From NCBI GenBank assembly GCA_964481655.1, contig CAYZVO010000018.1, positions 1-64,000 on the forward strand: a stretch of 64,000 nucleotides of DNA, written 5' to 3'. Position numbers and translations under genes: made by a program. The stretch comes from CALDOK01 sp964481655. GTDB taxonomy: Bacteria; Myxococcota_A; UBA796; JAFGLY01. Position 1 is the stretch's first letter. Every line of letters begins with the position of its first letter. The notes beneath the pieces are model-generated. The model was not told the DNA's origin and searched no databases. It worked only from the letters and a program-made list of their open reading frames with translations. Shown here one piece after another: positions 63,868-64,000 of the stretch.

Positions 63868-64000
63868 ATGCTCGCCCGCTTGTCCCGTCTCGCCGCCATC
63901 GCGCTCCTGCTCCTGCCGGGCAGGGCCCTGGCCAGCGCCGTCCGAGCCGACCTGGCCGAAGCCTACGGCGCCTGGCAGCCCCCGCCGGTGGAACGCAGCG
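63868..64000 (+). CDS. Start of a secreted protein (cut by the window edge)
   Basis: The 44 residues visible begin with the signal peptide MLARLSRLAAIALLLLPGRALASA, followed by VRADLAEAYGAWQPPPVE. G/C-rich third positions continue to the end. Nothing can be said of its function. Confidence 0.6.
   Translation, partial: MLARLSRLAAIALLLLPGRALASAVRADLAEAYGAWQPPPVERS

Overview
This is a very G+C-rich stretch of chromosome. It most resembles a myxobacterial or other Myxococcota (former Deltaproteobacteria) genome. That is inference, from the many secreted lipoproteins whose mature N-termini are Asp/Ser/Glu/Thr/Gly-rich spacers (for example DSQADSEP), the G/C-dominated third codon positions, the FG-GAP, CotH and regulator-propeller surface proteins, and the lack of phage, transposase or CRISPR genes. 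Genes are tightly packed. Many co-directional neighbours overlap by four bases (ATGA or GTGA), and four convergent pairs share one CTAG as both stop codons.

Layout. 1-7.1 kb: DUF2891 lipoprotein (cut by the window edge), GH25 lysozyme, SGNH-hydrolase lipoprotein, two overlapping FG-GAP seven-blade propeller genes, a secreted hypothetical protein, and a palindromic repeat/terminator. 6.5-14.1 kb: myo-inositol catabolism on the minus strand (iolD, iolE, a membrane protein and an AHSA1-like protein in one overlapping operon; iolB with an NhaC-type antiporter in another), split by a plus-strand serine hydrolase. 14.2-16.8 kb: cobalt/nickel ECF importer made of CbiM and a single-chain CbiQ-CbiO fusion. 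16.8-21.4 kb: small secreted protein, METTL25-like methyltransferase, transaldolase-like protein, a GELH-motif lipoprotein and a GT-C-like membrane protein. 21.6-29.2 kb: a 14-repeat periplasmic sensor diguanylate cyclase, methyltransferase, TPR protein, sulfatase-fold lipoprotein and another lipoprotein.

29.3-35.5 kb holds a compact six-gene minus-strand unit: two predicted outer-membrane proteins, an ECF sigma factor, a FecR-domain regulator, a beta-propeller lipoprotein (apparently with a CTG start) and a GT-C-like membrane protein. It is the best candidate here for an uncharacterised cell-envelope regulatory system. Just upstream lies a roughly 200-bp element with 53-bp imperfect inverted ends. 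35.8-46.4 kb: two CotH-type kinases, a TlpA-like thioredoxin, a multi-pass membrane protein, a two-CW-domain diguanylate cyclase, an esterase, a metallo-beta-lactamase remnant and small secreted proteins.

46.5-59.5 kb: spermidine-synthase-like membrane fusion, a CrtISO-like oxidoreductase overlapping a flavin/2Fe-2S reductase, a phosphodiesterase-like lipoprotein, a membrane protein whose C-terminus is displaced by an apparent one-base frameshift, a five-blade-propeller glycosidase-like lipoprotein, an alpha/beta hydrolase, a Bor-like lipoprotein and a trypsin-like protease with a (GGSD)n linker. 59.8-64 kb: inositol dehydrogenase iolG, a promoter-operator followed by a small membrane protein, a radical SAM protein and a PadR regulator, a PfkB kinase and the start of one more secreted protein. 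iolB, iolD, iolE and iolG account for four steps of inositol breakdown; no clear iolC or iolA is present. I saw no rRNA, tRNA, CRISPR array, insertion sequence or replication origin.
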